Positions 1 to 9,148 of a stretch of 64,000 nucleotides of DNA are shown in pieces. The stretch's first letter is position 1. Each line of letters starts with the position of its first letter. The position numbers and the translations under genes are program-made. Under the pieces are notes generated by a model that searched no databases, was not told the DNA's origin, and was given only the letters and a program-made list of their open reading frames with translations. Source of the stretch: Methanobacterium sp. ERen5 (GTDB lineage Archaea; Methanobacteriota; Methanobacteria; Methanobacteriales; Methanobacteriaceae); contig CP099988.1 in the NCBI GenBank assembly GCA_024167805.1, forward strand, positions 372,001 through 436,000, in the 5' to 3' direction.

Positions 1-321
1 GTTTCTTGCATCATGCACAGTTGTTACGATACTATCATTTTTAATTAAATCATCGCTGTTATCTAACAATATATGAAGTTGAAATTCATGGAGCGGAGAA
101 TTTGCAAGCTGAAAATGGGTTACATCATACTCGTTAACTGAGTAATCTTGAGGTTTCACATGATTCATACGTTCCTGGTGGGTTAGATAGGTGTTGCATG
201 AATTTTCAGGCGAGACAACATCCACGTCTTGACCAAGCTTAATCAATTCAATTGCCAAGGTTTCTGAATAGTTGCTGATACCGGTTTTGGGGTCCATTGG
301 TGCTATTATTGCTATTTTCAA
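1..321 (-). CDS. glycosyltransferase family 4, N-terminal part (runs off window)
   Basis: Only the first 107 codons are present; the gene continues beyond base 1. The frame opens with TTG at 321. AGGTGA lies at 328-333 on the minus strand with 6 bases of spacing, the same ribosome site and TTG arrangement seen at 14219 and 17733. The visible protein has a GT-B nucleotide-sugar transferase start: a beta strand IAIIAPMDP, a glycine-containing loop TGISNYSE, then the family-like stretches THFQLANSPLHEFQ and TTVHDAR. It is the last gene of a minus-strand run with the genes at 383 and 1987, so it probably adds a sugar to a surface glycan. Donor and acceptor cannot be read from this part. Confidence 0.8.
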   Translation of the reverse strand, partial: MKIAIIAPMDPKTGISNYSETLAIELIKLGQDVDVVSPENSCNTYLTHQERMNHVKPQDYSVNEYDVTHFQLANSPLHEFQLHILLDNSDDLIKNDSIVTTVHDARN

Positions 322-382
322 GATGATTCACCTTTACACATGAATTACTCATTAATTTATTAATAATAATGTTAAAATCCAT

Positions 383-1960
383 TTAAATTTTGAATACATC
401 AAAGTTCTGGTTTTGATAGAGCAACTGGGAATTTTCAGGTAAGAGTGATGTTATGTTGTAGTTGGTATTGTAAAATATGAAGGTTCCCTGGCTTATGATC
501 TTTTCTGTGGAGTTTGATGTGTAGTTAAGTCTTTTATCAAATATTAAATACCCAATTTCCTTCTGTTTAAGTTCATCTGCATTAAATCCCCATTCAATAA
601 CATGTTCTGAAGATTGTACTCCTGCTATGGGCTGGTTAGTTTCAGCTTGGACAAATATGTTTGTTGCGTAGTTGTTTGATACAACAGCTGACTTATTATC
701 ACCATTTTGTTTAAACCAGTTGGCTAGTTCCACTTCAGAATTTGTTGGTGGTGTTATTTGAGGAATTATCAGATCGCTTTGATTGTACGGTTGTGCATTG
801 TACTTTGGAAGCAGGTTTAATTGGGGATCAGATACTGTGGTGACTGCAAAGAGTGCTGAAACAATCAAAATCACCGTTAAAAATAGGGTTCTGACTTTAA
901 TATTTGGAAATTCGGTTTTTTTGTAGTCAAGATATAGGTAACTTAGTCCCAAACCTCCTAAAATCGATAGTGGAATCAAAAGATGAACTAAAAGTCTTAT
1001 GGTGTAAACATTCACACCGAACCAGTAAGATTTGCTCATGAAAAACACAACGACGATCCAGACTAATATGAAAATATCACGAGTTTTACGTCTTTTAAAT
1101 GCTACCACTGCGCCGATTATTACAAATATCAACACAATTCCAAGGTAAACTAAATATTTACCATCACTTATGGGATCACTGATTGGTAGTGAAGATGTGT
1201 AACCAGTTACTGCAGTGACTCCATAGGCAAATATCTTGGTCACGTAGTTGGGTGCCACAACGAGGGCAACTACAGATGCTAGTATTCCAATTAGGATAGG
1301 CAACGATAGAAATAGGGGGTAGGCATAAAGATAATATTTTTCTCTTTTAATGAGCCCCGCAACTACAGTTATTGCTGTTACAGTTAAAAACAATATCAGT
1401 GTAGTTGCTTGGTGGGTGATTATTACTAAAAGAAACAGTAGGCTTGATACTATGGCGTAGAGGTACTTCTTTGATTTGACTGATCTGTAGTAGAAGTAGA
1501 TTGTAAGGGGTACAAATACTATGGCTAGTGTTTCAGGGAGTGGGGAGACCATCCTGCTAAATAGGTAACTTGAAAGCATTAGGAATCCTGCTGAAATTCC
1601 AGCTATATCTCCGTAAAATTTTTTTGCAACGTAAGAAACTGATGAAACAGCAAGAAATGCTAGAACTGGTTGTAGTGCCCTGGCAATGGTGAAATAATCT
1701 GCTTTAAATATAACTGCCAATATCATCAAGATCAAACTAAAAAGTGGAGGGTACGCTATTGGAGTTCCTGCAGGAGGATTGGTAGTTGGATCTATTAATA
1801 TGAGCCCATAATGACTGTAAACCTGAGCTAGATGTATGTGCGTATAGATATCTAATGTTAATGGCCATTGATTGGCTATCGTTGGAATGAGTGCGATGAA
1901 AAATGCAACTATTCCTGGAATAATCCACAACCAATTTATTATTCTTTTAGTTTCGAACAT
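383..1960 (-). CDS. polytopic membrane protein, GT-C glycosyltransferase-like
   Basis: A 525-residue protein with about a dozen hydrophobic segments followed by a soluble C-terminal part of roughly 130 residues. An acidic motif (TLDIYTHIHLAQ, about residues 34-45) falls in the first extracellular loop, where GT-C enzymes such as ArnT or Pmt proteins carry a catalytic Asp. The loop PPAGTPIAYPPLFSL after it also fits that fold. GT-C enzymes transfer sugars from lipid-linked donors on the outer face of the membrane; the role here is inferred from fold and neighbours. The start ATG at 1960 follows GGGAG. The gene lies 26 bases downstream of the GT4 gene at 1987-3120 and upstream of the partial GT4 gene, so the three look co-transcribed. 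I did not recognise an exact subfamily. Confidence 0.7.
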   Translation of the reverse strand: MFETKRIINWLWIIPGIVAFFIALIPTIANQWPLTLDIYTHIHLAQVYSHYGLILIDPTTNPPAGTPIAYPPLFSLILMILAVIFKADYFTIARALQPVLAFLAVSSVSYVAKKFYGDIAGISAGFLMLSSYLFSRMVSPLPETLAIVFVPLTIYFYYRSVKSKKYLYAIVSSLLFLLVIITHQATTLILFLTVTAITVVAGLIKREKYYLYAYPLFLSLPILIGILASVVALVVAPNYVTKIFAYGVTAVTGYTSSLPISDPISDGKYLVYLGIVLIFVIIGAVVAFKRRKTRDIFILVWIVVVFFMSKSYWFGVNVYTIRLLVHLLIPLSILGGLGLSYLYLDYKKTEFPNIKVRTLFLTVILIVSALFAVTTVSDPQLNLLPKYNAQPYNQSDLIIPQITPPTNSEVELANWFKQNGDNKSAVVSNNYATNIFVQAETNQPIAGVQSSEHVIEWGFNADELKQKEIGYLIFDKRLNYTSNSTEKIISQGTFIFYNTNYNITSLLPENSQLLYQNQNFDVFKI

Positions 1961-1986
1961 ATGCTCCCAAATATTTGTTATTGTTA

Positions 1987-3120
1987 TTAATCGATTTTTT
2001 TAGCTGAAACTACAGTTTGGTACAGGTTTTCATAATCTTTAGAAACTTCGTTCCAAGTTCTGATCCTTTCAGATAATGGTCCAACACCCTTATCTTCTGC
2101 ATATATTTTTAATACAGTGTCTGCAACATCGTCTGGAACAGGTGGATATTCAACTGCATAACAACCAATTTCATTGGAAAATTCTGTTAATGCAGTGCTA
2201 TTAGATATTACACACGGAGTGCCCATTGCTAATGCTTCAGCTACAGCTATTCCATAAGCTTCAGAACGTGATAAAAGCATGTATATGTCAGATTCTCTGA
2301 TGAGGGCTATTAGTTCTTCTCTGGACAAAAAAGACTTCCAAATTATATGATCTGAAATTTCCAGTTGGTCTGCCATTTTGATCAATTTATTTTTTTCAGG
2401 ACCATCACCAACCACTGTGAGAACCACATTATCTGCACCTTTTTTATAAACCAAACTATGTAAACTTTTTAATATGTAATCAACACCTTTTCTAGGTATT
2501 ATATGGCCAGTGTAAAGGATGTTTATGGTTTTGTTTGAATTTTTATCTTTTTTATCTTTTTTAAGGTTGATTTCATCCACTCCAAGTGGAATTACAGTGA
2601 TCTTTTCCCTATCAACACCTATTTTCTGGATGTTTGCAGATTCAAAATTTGAACATGAAATTATGCTAACAGATTTAGAAAAAACTGTCCTTGCAAAAAT
2701 ATTGTAGAGATTCCACAGGTATTTACCTGCTAATCTTCCCCTGGCAACATCTAAATAGGGTGAGAAAATAATGGGTACGTTTGGATCCATCTTTTTTATT
2801 ATATGAATTGATTCTATTGGCATTAAGTGATGATATCCATGTACATGAACTATGTCAGGATTTAAGTCTTTATAATGATTTTTAAGATATTTGTATATCG
2901 CAAAATTCAAGCCGTAGAAATATTTGGTGTTGTCAAGTGCCGATGAAACCCTGATTATTTTGAAACCATTATTAGTTTCTTCAGCCATTAAATTGGAAGG
3001 GTTGGGTTGAAGAACAGTAACTTCATGGTTTTTTGAAAGATTTTGGGCTAACTCATTTACTGTTTTACTAATACCTCCTGGAAAGGTAGTTTCAAGATAA
3101 TTAACAAGTAGTACTTTCAT
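1987..3120 (-). CDS. glycosyltransferase family 4
   Basis: A 377-residue GT-B retaining glycosyltransferase. The N-terminal domain has the GGISKTVNELAQNL acceptor loop. The C-terminal Rossmann domain begins near residue 200 (INILYTGHIIPRKGVDYILKSL). The EX7E donor-binding motif is visible as E-AYGIAVA-E in SRSEAYGIAVAEALAMG, followed by GTPCVISNSTALTEF. It should transfer a sugar from a nucleotide donor to a glycan or lipid acceptor on the cytoplasmic face. It heads the minus-strand set running to the start of the window and is divergent from the flippase gene at 3518, which fits a surface-glycan role. The ATG start is preceded only by a weak AAGTGA-type site. Confidence 0.9.
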   Translation of the reverse strand: MKVLLVNYLETTFPGGISKTVNELAQNLSKNHEVTVLQPNPSNLMAEETNNGFKIIRVSSALDNTKYFYGLNFAIYKYLKNHYKDLNPDIVHVHGYHHLMPIESIHIIKKMDPNVPIIFSPYLDVARGRLAGKYLWNLYNIFARTVFSKSVSIISCSNFESANIQKIGVDREKITVIPLGVDEINLKKDKKDKNSNKTINILYTGHIIPRKGVDYILKSLHSLVYKKGADNVVLTVVGDGPEKNKLIKMADQLEISDHIIWKSFLSREELIALIRESDIYMLLSRSEAYGIAVAEALAMGTPCVISNSTALTEFSNEIGCYAVEYPPVPDDVADTVLKIYAEDKGVGPLSERIRTWNEVSKDYENLYQTVVSAKKID

Positions 3121-3517
3121 AGTTTCACTTTGCGTCCTATAATTGATTCAACCTTTATTTTGGAGGTTCAGCCCATAACGATCCAATGAATTTTTTTACA
3201 ACTCTAGGTTTATATTATGAATATGTTTATTAAATATTCTTTTGCATTTTAATGTATTCAAAAGCACCGTACAACATATAAAAAACTATTTATTTGGGGA
3301 TGCATAATTAAACTATATAATAAAGAATATGAACCAATTTGATGTTGGATAACCTTAAATTGAAGGTTATAACTCCAAAATTAACCATTAAATCTATTCT
3401 TATTGCAAGATAAAAATTTGTAGAGTGACATACTTGGTGGATGAAAGACGGATTCATCTGTGAAACAATCATAATTTAACCAACACATGTCTGAAAGCTA
3501 CAAATAGGTCAGATATA
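3121..3517. promoter_or_regulatory. divergent intergenic region, promoter candidates only
   Basis: This 397-base AT-rich gap separates the minus-strand GT4 gene from the plus-strand flippase gene, so it must carry two divergent promoters. Several TATA-like stretches exist (for example around 3311-3322), but none is placed convincingly 25-30 bases before an obvious start. I see no ORF with coding character, repeat or RNA gene. Confidence 0.35.
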
Positions 3518-4951
3518 ATGAACACAGTTCAAAAAATAAGTAAAAATGTTGGTTTAGTCTTCATATCACAGATTTTAACCTATATGCTGGCATTTTTTAC
3601 AGTTATTTATACTGCGAGGTATCTTGGTGCTGGTGGATTTGGAATTTTATCCTTAGCACTTTCAATTGGCTCTATTTTCGCCGTCTTCATGGACATGGGT
3701 TTAAGTACCCTTATTGTTCGGGAAATTTCACGTGATAAATCCCTATCTGGCAAATATATAATAAACAGCATTGTAATGAAACTCATTTTGTCTAGTTTAA
3801 CGCTGGGACTGGTAGTTATAACGGTGCATCTGTTAGGTTACAATCCACTTGAAAGCTTGATAATATATATAATAGCAATATCTATGGCAATCAGCTCATT
3901 TTACATATTTTTAAACTCAGTATTCCAAGCAGAAGAGAAAATGGAATATCTTTCACTTGCAAACATATTAAACAGTTTTGTACTACTTGCAGGTACTATT
4001 TTAGGGGTTTATTTAGGGTTAAGCATCGTATACTTCGCATTAATTTACATATTTACAAGCATAATAGTTTTAAGTTACTGCGTAACCGTTTATGTGAAGC
4101 GATTCACGGATATCAAACTTGAAGTTGATCTCGGCTTTTGGAAGCCAACTCTAAAGGAAGCATGGTCATTTGGATTAATATCCTTAAGTTATATGCTTTA
4201 CACATATGTTGATTCCATTATGCTGTCTATTTTAAAAGGTGCTGAAGCAGTGGGATGGTACAGTGCAGCGTACAGGTTGATGTACATAGCACTAATACTT
4301 CCCAATGCAATTAATGTAGCTATTTTTCCTGTCATGTCAAGACTGTACACCAACTCCTCAAAAAATTCATTGAACCTTCTAAATGAAAGATACTTCAAAT
4401 ATATGATGGTTTTAGGTATTCCCCTTGGAATTGGAACGAGTCTCCTTGCCAAACCTATTATTTTACTGCTTTACGGAACAGAATATTATCCATCTGTTAT
4501 TACGCTCCAAATATTGGTTTGGGCCATTGTATTCACGTTTGCTGGAGCATCCTATATACAGCTACTACAGTCCACCAACAAACAATTGATAATCACCAAA
4601 ATATCCCTAGCCTGTCTTGTAATGAATGTGATACTTAACTTAATATTAATTCCATCCTACAGTTATGTTGGAGCAAGTTTTGCCACCATCGCTACAGAAG
4701 CCGTCCTTAATGGTTACATAATTTATGTCACCTATAAATTGGGTTACGGTACCTCGTATAAAGTAGTTTTAAAAGATTTGTCAAAAATTTTTGTAGCCAC
4801 AGCAGTTATGACCCTCTTCATATGGTACTTCATTAATTTGAATTTCTTTTTACTGGTAGCTGCAGCCATAATAATCTATTTCATTGTGCTGTACATAGTT
4901 AAGGGTATTGATGATGTTGATATGGAAATATTGAAGCGAATTAGGGGTTAA
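3518..4951 (+). CDS. polysaccharide/oligosaccharide flippase (Wzx/MOP superfamily)
   Basis: A 477-residue protein with about 12-14 transmembrane helices and the N-terminal pattern of the polysaccharide-specific transporters of the MOP/MATE superfamily (KNVGLVFISQILTYMLAFFT, then YTARYLGAGGFGILSLALS). Such proteins flip lipid-linked glycan units across the cytoplasmic membrane. The ATG start follows AGGTCAG. The gene is divergent from the GT operon at 1-3120 and precedes the CruF/UbiA/GT2 genes on the same strand after a 126-base gap. It could therefore serve either set. Its Wzx-type class is clear; its substrate is not. Confidence 0.9.
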   Translation: MNTVQKISKNVGLVFISQILTYMLAFFTVIYTARYLGAGGFGILSLALSIGSIFAVFMDMGLSTLIVREISRDKSLSGKYIINSIVMKLILSSLTLGLVVITVHLLGYNPLESLIIYIIAISMAISSFYIFLNSVFQAEEKMEYLSLANILNSFVLLAGTILGVYLGLSIVYFALIYIFTSIIVLSYCVTVYVKRFTDIKLEVDLGFWKPTLKEAWSFGLISLSYMLYTYVDSIMLSILKGAEAVGWYSAAYRLMYIALILPNAINVAIFPVMSRLYTNSSKNSLNLLNERYFKYMMVLGIPLGIGTSLLAKPIILLLYGTEYYPSVITLQILVWAIVFTFAGASYIQLLQSTNKQLIITKISLACLVMNVILNLILIPSYSYVGASFATIATEAVLNGYIIYVTYKLGYGTSYKVVLKDLSKIFVATAVMTLFIWYFINLNFFLLVAAAIIIYFIVLYIVKGIDDVDMEILKRIRG

Positions 4952-5077
4952 AGGATTGGTATGATATAAAAAATAATAATAAAATAATATATTAGTATTA
5001 TTAATGTAATTGTATTGAAAACTATGAAATTTAAACACGTTATGAAATAACAGGCAACTATAAATGGAGTTAAACAT

Positions 5078-6037
5078 ATGGATATCTTGCTATACTTGAA
5101 TTGGTTCATTGTACTAGTTTCAATAATTTTAATTTTCCTTTTTAAACCCACGAAGTTAAAAAAAACAGTCTACCCCATGTACTTCACATTTTTTGTGGTA
5201 ACATTCTTTTGTCAACTATTTACTTTGATGGGCTCAAAGGTACTGATTATTAATATATTGGGTGCACTCTGGACTTACACAGCGTTTGGTTTAGTTTTGA
5301 TCCATTCCTCCTTGTCACTTGGAAATAGAAAAACCATCGTATTTTTCATTATTGCCCTGATCATTGGGTTAGTTTCAGAATTGTTAGCAGTTAAATATGG
5401 ATATATGGGAAGATACTACTACAACCCAAAATTAACGCCGTTTTTCTTTGGAATGGTACCTATAATGTCCGTCTTTTCATGGGCAACAATTATTTACCTA
5501 TCATACACCTTTGCAAATTTGATTTTGAAGGCAGGAATTAAAAAACCTAATTTAAATGGGAACAAATTTCATTGGCTAATCTTAATAATTTTACTCTCAT
5601 CAGTAAGTGGTTTTGTTGCTACAAACATTGATATGATCCTTGATCCTGTAGTTGTAGCAAGTCATGGTTGGTTCTGGATAGATGGTGGACCTTACTACGG
5701 TATACCCATCAGCAACTTTGTGGGATGGTTTTTCGTGGCATTTATTGCTACCTTCATGTTCAGACTCTACGAATCTGTCAAACCCAAAACAGACGGTTCA
5801 TTAACCAAAAGTTCATTCTTCACCACACTGAGCATGATCCTGTTATTTATCATGTACTTCATTATTTATGGAATTTCAGCTTTTTACATGGGAAGGCCGG
5901 AATATATATTGATTGGTGCAACAACTATGGGGCCATTAATATTGATAACCATCTTAATAACCGTTTTACAGTTTTCAGGAAAAAATTGGAACAAAATAAC
6001 AAAAGTTAATTTGGATAAAAAAATGCAAAAGAGTTGA
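5078..6037 (+). CDS. CruF-like (DUF422 carotenoid-biosynthesis family) membrane protein, copy 1
   Basis: A 319-residue protein with about 7-8 hydrophobic segments. It carries the family signatures SELLAVKYGYMGRYYYNP (about residues 105-125) and DPVVVASHGWFWIDGGPYY followed by GIPISNFVGWF (about residues 187-215). The family includes haloarchaeal CruF, which hydrates the C50 carotenoid bisanhydrobacterioruberin. Its substrate in a methanogen is unknown, since no phytoene synthase or desaturase gene is visible in this window. GGAGTT precedes the ATG start. The gene lies 4 bases before a second paralogue at 6042 and then a UbiA-type prenyltransferase, the same pairing of families as lyeJ-cruF in haloarchaea. 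It probably acts on an isoprenoid lipid in the membrane (inference). Confidence 0.8.
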   Translation: MDILLYLNWFIVLVSIILIFLFKPTKLKKTVYPMYFTFFVVTFFCQLFTLMGSKVLIINILGALWTYTAFGLVLIHSSLSLGNRKTIVFFIIALIIGLVSELLAVKYGYMGRYYYNPKLTPFFFGMVPIMSVFSWATIIYLSYTFANLILKAGIKKPNLNGNKFHWLILIILLSSVSGFVATNIDMILDPVVVASHGWFWIDGGPYYGIPISNFVGWFFVAFIATFMFRLYESVKPKTDGSLTKSSFFTTLSMILLFIMYFIIYGISAFYMGRPEYILIGATTMGPLILITILITVLQFSGKNWNKITKVNLDKKMQKS

Positions 6038-6041
6038 AAAA

Positions 6042-6962
6042 ATGGAGATAATCTTCTTCACTAAACTATTGGTGGTTTTAATAGCAATTGCCTTAATACT
6101 GACTATAAAACCATTACAACTTAAAAAAACTGTGTATCCCATTTACTTTGGGTTTTTGATCGTTACATTTTTGAGTTACATGTTCACGTTAATGGGTGTA
6201 ACCAATTGGTTGGTTGATTTTATAGGATCCCTCTGGATCTTCGCGGGTTTGGCATTTGTTATAATTCATTCCTCCATCACCATGGGAAAAACTAAAACAG
6301 GCCTATTTTTCAGTATAGCACTCATATTTGGACTGGTTTCTGAAGTTTTAGGAGTTAAATATGGGTGGATATATGGACATTACTACTACAATCCCATGCT
6401 TACCCCCGCATTCTTTGGACTGGTCCCAGTAATTAATGTTTTGTCATGGGCTTTGATCATCTACCTTTCCTATGTCTTTGCAAATATCATACTTGAGTAT
6501 GGTAAAAATAGATTCAATCCAAAGAATGAGAGTTCTTTAATTGTTTTCATTGTATTAATTCTCATTTCCATGATTAGTGCCATGGTTGCAACCAATTTAG
6601 ATATGCTGGTTGATCCTGTTGTGGTGGCTACTCATGCATGGTTCTGGATTGATGGAGGGGCGTATTTCGGAATACCCATAAGCAACTTTGTGGGATGGTT
6701 TGTTGTAGTCTTCTCTGTTAGTTTCCTTTTCAGAGTGATAGAACTCATCATGGACAAGAAATCCTTGGCCCCTGAAGAAACCACAACTCACTCAGCTACC
6801 ATAATAACTATATACATCATGTTCCTTTTAATATACGGATACACTGCCCTCTTGATTGGACGTCCGGAGTATCTATTAATAGGTGTAACGGCTATGGGGC
6901 CTTTCATCCTGATAACCCTATTGATCACATACATAAAATTCAAGAAAGAGGGGAAAACATGA
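6042..6962 (+). CDS. CruF-like membrane protein, copy 2
   Basis: A 306-residue paralogue of the preceding gene, similar along its whole length. It has SEVLGVKYGWIYGHYYYNP near residues 105-123 and a DPVVVATHAWFWIDGGAYF motif followed by GIPISNFVGWF. The shared Glu, Tyr, Asp, His and Trp residues of both motifs are the likely active-site residues. The gene starts 4 bases after the stop of copy 1 and its stop overlaps the next ATG (ATGA), indicating a tightly coupled operon with the UbiA-like gene. Two adjacent copies may act on two ends of one substrate, or form a heteromer; neither is shown by the sequence. Confidence 0.8.
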   Translation: MEIIFFTKLLVVLIAIALILTIKPLQLKKTVYPIYFGFLIVTFLSYMFTLMGVTNWLVDFIGSLWIFAGLAFVIIHSSITMGKTKTGLFFSIALIFGLVSEVLGVKYGWIYGHYYYNPMLTPAFFGLVPVINVLSWALIIYLSYVFANIILEYGKNRFNPKNESSLIVFIVLILISMISAMVATNLDMLVDPVVVATHAWFWIDGGAYFGIPISNFVGWFVVVFSVSFLFRVIELIMDKKSLAPEETTTHSATIITIYIMFLLIYGYTALLIGRPEYLLIGVTAMGPFILITLLITYIKFKKEGKT

Positions 6963-7921
6963 ACGAGCTATTCAAATCTTTTGTAATGGCTTATCGCGCA
7001 TCTAGATCTCTTAAATATGGTGGCTACTTCATCACCATATTACCCTTCTTAGCAATCTTGTACTACAATGGTTTTATCAATTCTCCATGGGCCCTGCTTT
7101 ACTTGCTTCCACTTGTTCCTGCATTTGCAGGTGGTTTTATGTGGAATGCCATAGGTGATGCTGATAAGGATCCCAAGTCAAAAAATCCCGTTACACAGGG
7201 ACTAATTTCTGTAAAATTTCTTTATGTAACAATAGCATTGTTGTACTTGCTTTCAATTCTATTCCTACTCCTTATATACACTTCATTTGCTTCGTTAATG
7301 GCACTCTTATTGTTACTATTGTTAGCTGCAATATACAGTGGATTTAAGCTTAGGATGAAGGAAAGTATTTTGGGACCTGTTGTTGCTTCCTTTGGATTTT
7401 TTGTGCTACCCTCCATAATGATGTTGGCACAGTTCAATTACTTCAGTTTAGGTACAGTTACACTCCTTATTGGATTGTTTGTAATTTACTTTGCTCACGA
7501 AATTAAACACACCATAATAGAATACGATCTCGATCTAAGCTTCGATTGCAGGACATTTGCAGTGATCGTTGGTAAACAAAATGCTAACATTGCAGAGTAC
7601 GCATCACTGATTTTGGGATTTATTTTCCTAACTACCAGTATTTATTACCTCCTGCCCAATTCCTACATGATTTCCACCTATTACATACCCACTGTTTACG
7701 TTATGGGTGTGTTCATGATATTTTTCTTTTTAAGCCTGCTCTTTACATTGTTCTATGGGTTTAAAACCAAATTTGATCAGAATGAAGATGTTATTCTAAA
7801 CATACTTCCATACATAGCCAGCAGAACTTGTTACATAACCATTGGATTGTTCCTGCTAAATTTACCGCTGCTAATTATAATATTTGCATTATGGCTCCTG
7901 TTTACAGATAAGTATCTATAA
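6959..7921 (+). CDS. UbiA-family prenyltransferase (LyeJ-like context)
   Basis: A 320-residue protein with about 9 transmembrane helices. The first UbiA motif NxxxDxxxD is present as N63, D67 and D71 in WNAIGDADKDPKSKNP. A second acidic region (HEIKHTIIEYDLDLSFD) lies near residues 184-200, where UbiA enzymes bind Mg-diphosphate. UbiA enzymes transfer a prenyl group to an acceptor; relatives include lycopene elongase LyeJ, which adds C5 units in C50 carotenoid synthesis, and archaeal DGGGP synthase. The gene overlaps the upstream CruF-like gene by 4 bases and has a GAGGGG ribosome site. A prenyl extension followed by hydration of a long isoprenoid is the simplest joint role with the CruF-like genes (inference). 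Confidence 0.85.
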   Translation: MNELFKSFVMAYRASRSLKYGGYFITILPFLAILYYNGFINSPWALLYLLPLVPAFAGGFMWNAIGDADKDPKSKNPVTQGLISVKFLYVTIALLYLLSILFLLLIYTSFASLMALLLLLLLAAIYSGFKLRMKESILGPVVASFGFFVLPSIMMLAQFNYFSLGTVTLLIGLFVIYFAHEIKHTIIEYDLDLSFDCRTFAVIVGKQNANIAEYASLILGFIFLTTSIYYLLPNSYMISTYYIPTVYVMGVFMIFFFLSLLFTLFYGFKTKFDQNEDVILNILPYIASRTCYITIGLFLLNLPLLIIIFALWLLFTDKYL

Positions 7922-7950
7922 AAAAATATGATTACACCTTCGAGGAAAAC

Positions 7951-8679
7951 ATGATAACAGTAATCTGCGTATACAACAACAGAGTTCTACTTGAGAATAG
8001 ACTTTTAAAAAGTTTAAAAATTCAAAGTAGTGAATATGAACTGATACTGTTGGATAATACAAATGGAAAATATGAATCTGCAGCTAAGGCTTTGAATTGC
8101 GGTGCAAAACAAGCCACCACAGATTATTTGATGTTCGTACATCAGGACGTTGATCTGCTCTATGAAAACTGCCTCAAAGATACTGAAGAAATTTTAAAAG
8201 ACCTAAATGATCTTGGTGTTGCAGGAATTGCTGGATACACAGAAACAAACGGAAAATTCGTCATGTACAGCAACATAAAAGATGGACGTCCTCCCGAGGA
8301 CGTTGGTGTATATCTGAAAGATCCCCTTAACGTTCAAACAGTTGATGAGTGTATGTTCATTGTTCCGAGATCCATGTTTGAAAAACTGAAATTCGATGAA
8401 ATCACGTGTCCAGGTTGGCATTTGTACGCAGTAGACTACTGTTTAAGCACCAATAAATTTGAAAAATCTGTTTATGTAATTCCCATTAATATTTACCATG
8501 TTTCAAGGACAGAATCCTTTTCAAAGGATTATTACGACCTTTTAAAAAATATTGTGAAGAAACATGGCCAAAACTACAAAACAATCGATACCAGCTGCGG
8601 CATTTGGAGTACAAACAGTATTAGACTAGATCTAAATATCTTAGAAGATAAATTATTAAGGTTCCTTAAATTTAGATGA
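7951..8679 (+). CDS. glycosyltransferase, GT2/GT-A fold
   Basis: A 242-residue GT-A enzyme. The N-terminal nucleotide-binding strand is MITVICVYNN, with SSEYELILLDNTN downstream. The metal-binding acidic motif appears as HQDVDLL near residue 67. The C-terminal part contains GWHLYAVDYCLS and a histidine-rich segment (INIYHVSRTESFS). GAGG precedes the ATG, and only 29 bases separate it from the prenyltransferase, so it ends the five-gene plus-strand group that begins at 3518. It may glycosylate the isoprenoid product of the upstream enzymes, or act in surface-glycan synthesis with the flippase. The acceptor is not identifiable. Confidence 0.8.
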   Translation: MITVICVYNNRVLLENRLLKSLKIQSSEYELILLDNTNGKYESAAKALNCGAKQATTDYLMFVHQDVDLLYENCLKDTEEILKDLNDLGVAGIAGYTETNGKFVMYSNIKDGRPPEDVGVYLKDPLNVQTVDECMFIVPRSMFEKLKFDEITCPGWHLYAVDYCLSTNKFEKSVYVIPINIYHVSRTESFSKDYYDLLKNIVKKHGQNYKTIDTSCGIWSTNSIRLDLNILEDKLLRFLKFR

Positions 8680-8818
8680 TTTTAATCCTTAAATAACTAT
8701 TTTTGCCCATTATCTGTTCTTCCCTGCTTTACAATGAATTATTAGGCCTTATTTTTCCATTATAGTTAGTTTTATCTTTAAAAACTTCAATTATAATTTT
8801 AAGGCAGGAAACTATCCA

Positions 8819-8834
8819 TGTGAAATAACTCACA
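8819..8834. promoter_or_regulatory. palindromic operator candidate, distal site
   Basis: TGTGAAATAACTCACA is a perfect TGTGA-N6-TCACA inverted repeat, 315 bases upstream of the surface-protein ATG at 9149. The same palindrome recurs at 17643 and 53300, and imperfectly at 9070. The binding protein is unknown. Confidence 0.5.
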
Positions 8835-9069
8835 AAAACAGATAAAAATAATATATTAAGATGAGTTTCCAACCTAGTTCATTTTAAAATTATTTATTAG
8901 TAGTAATTTGTAATAAATCAGATTACCATTTGATCAATGATCTATTTTTTTAACAAATACATTTGACCTTTTATGGCCTTAAAACCCCCAATTGGATATT
9001 AAATCCTGATTTTAGTAACGTAACTACTATTTTTTCAAACTGTTGATTGTGCTACCGATCTTGTGTTTA

Positions 9070-9085
9070 TGTGAAAAAGAGCACA
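9070..9085. promoter_or_regulatory. palindromic operator candidate, proximal site
   Basis: TGTGAAAAAGAGCACA matches TGTGA-N6-TCACA with one mismatch. It ends 18 bases before the TATA-like box at 9103-9110 of the surface gene at 9149, a typical position for an archaeal activator site. Confidence 0.5.
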
Positions 9086-9148
9086 ACAAGGGACAAAAAT
9101 GATATATATAAGTGAAGTTACACACCATTTTACTTAAAGATTCGTTAA

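Larger units (their letters stand above)
8680..9148. promoter_or_regulatory. 469-base upstream region of the first beta-helix surface gene
   Basis: No ORF with coding character. The region holds two copies of a TGTGA-N6-TCACA palindrome (listed separately) and a TATA-like box TATATATA at 9103-9110. That box lies about 39 bases upstream of the ATG at 9149, at a spacing that would give a short 5' leader. The remainder is plain AT-rich sequence. Confidence 0.55.
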
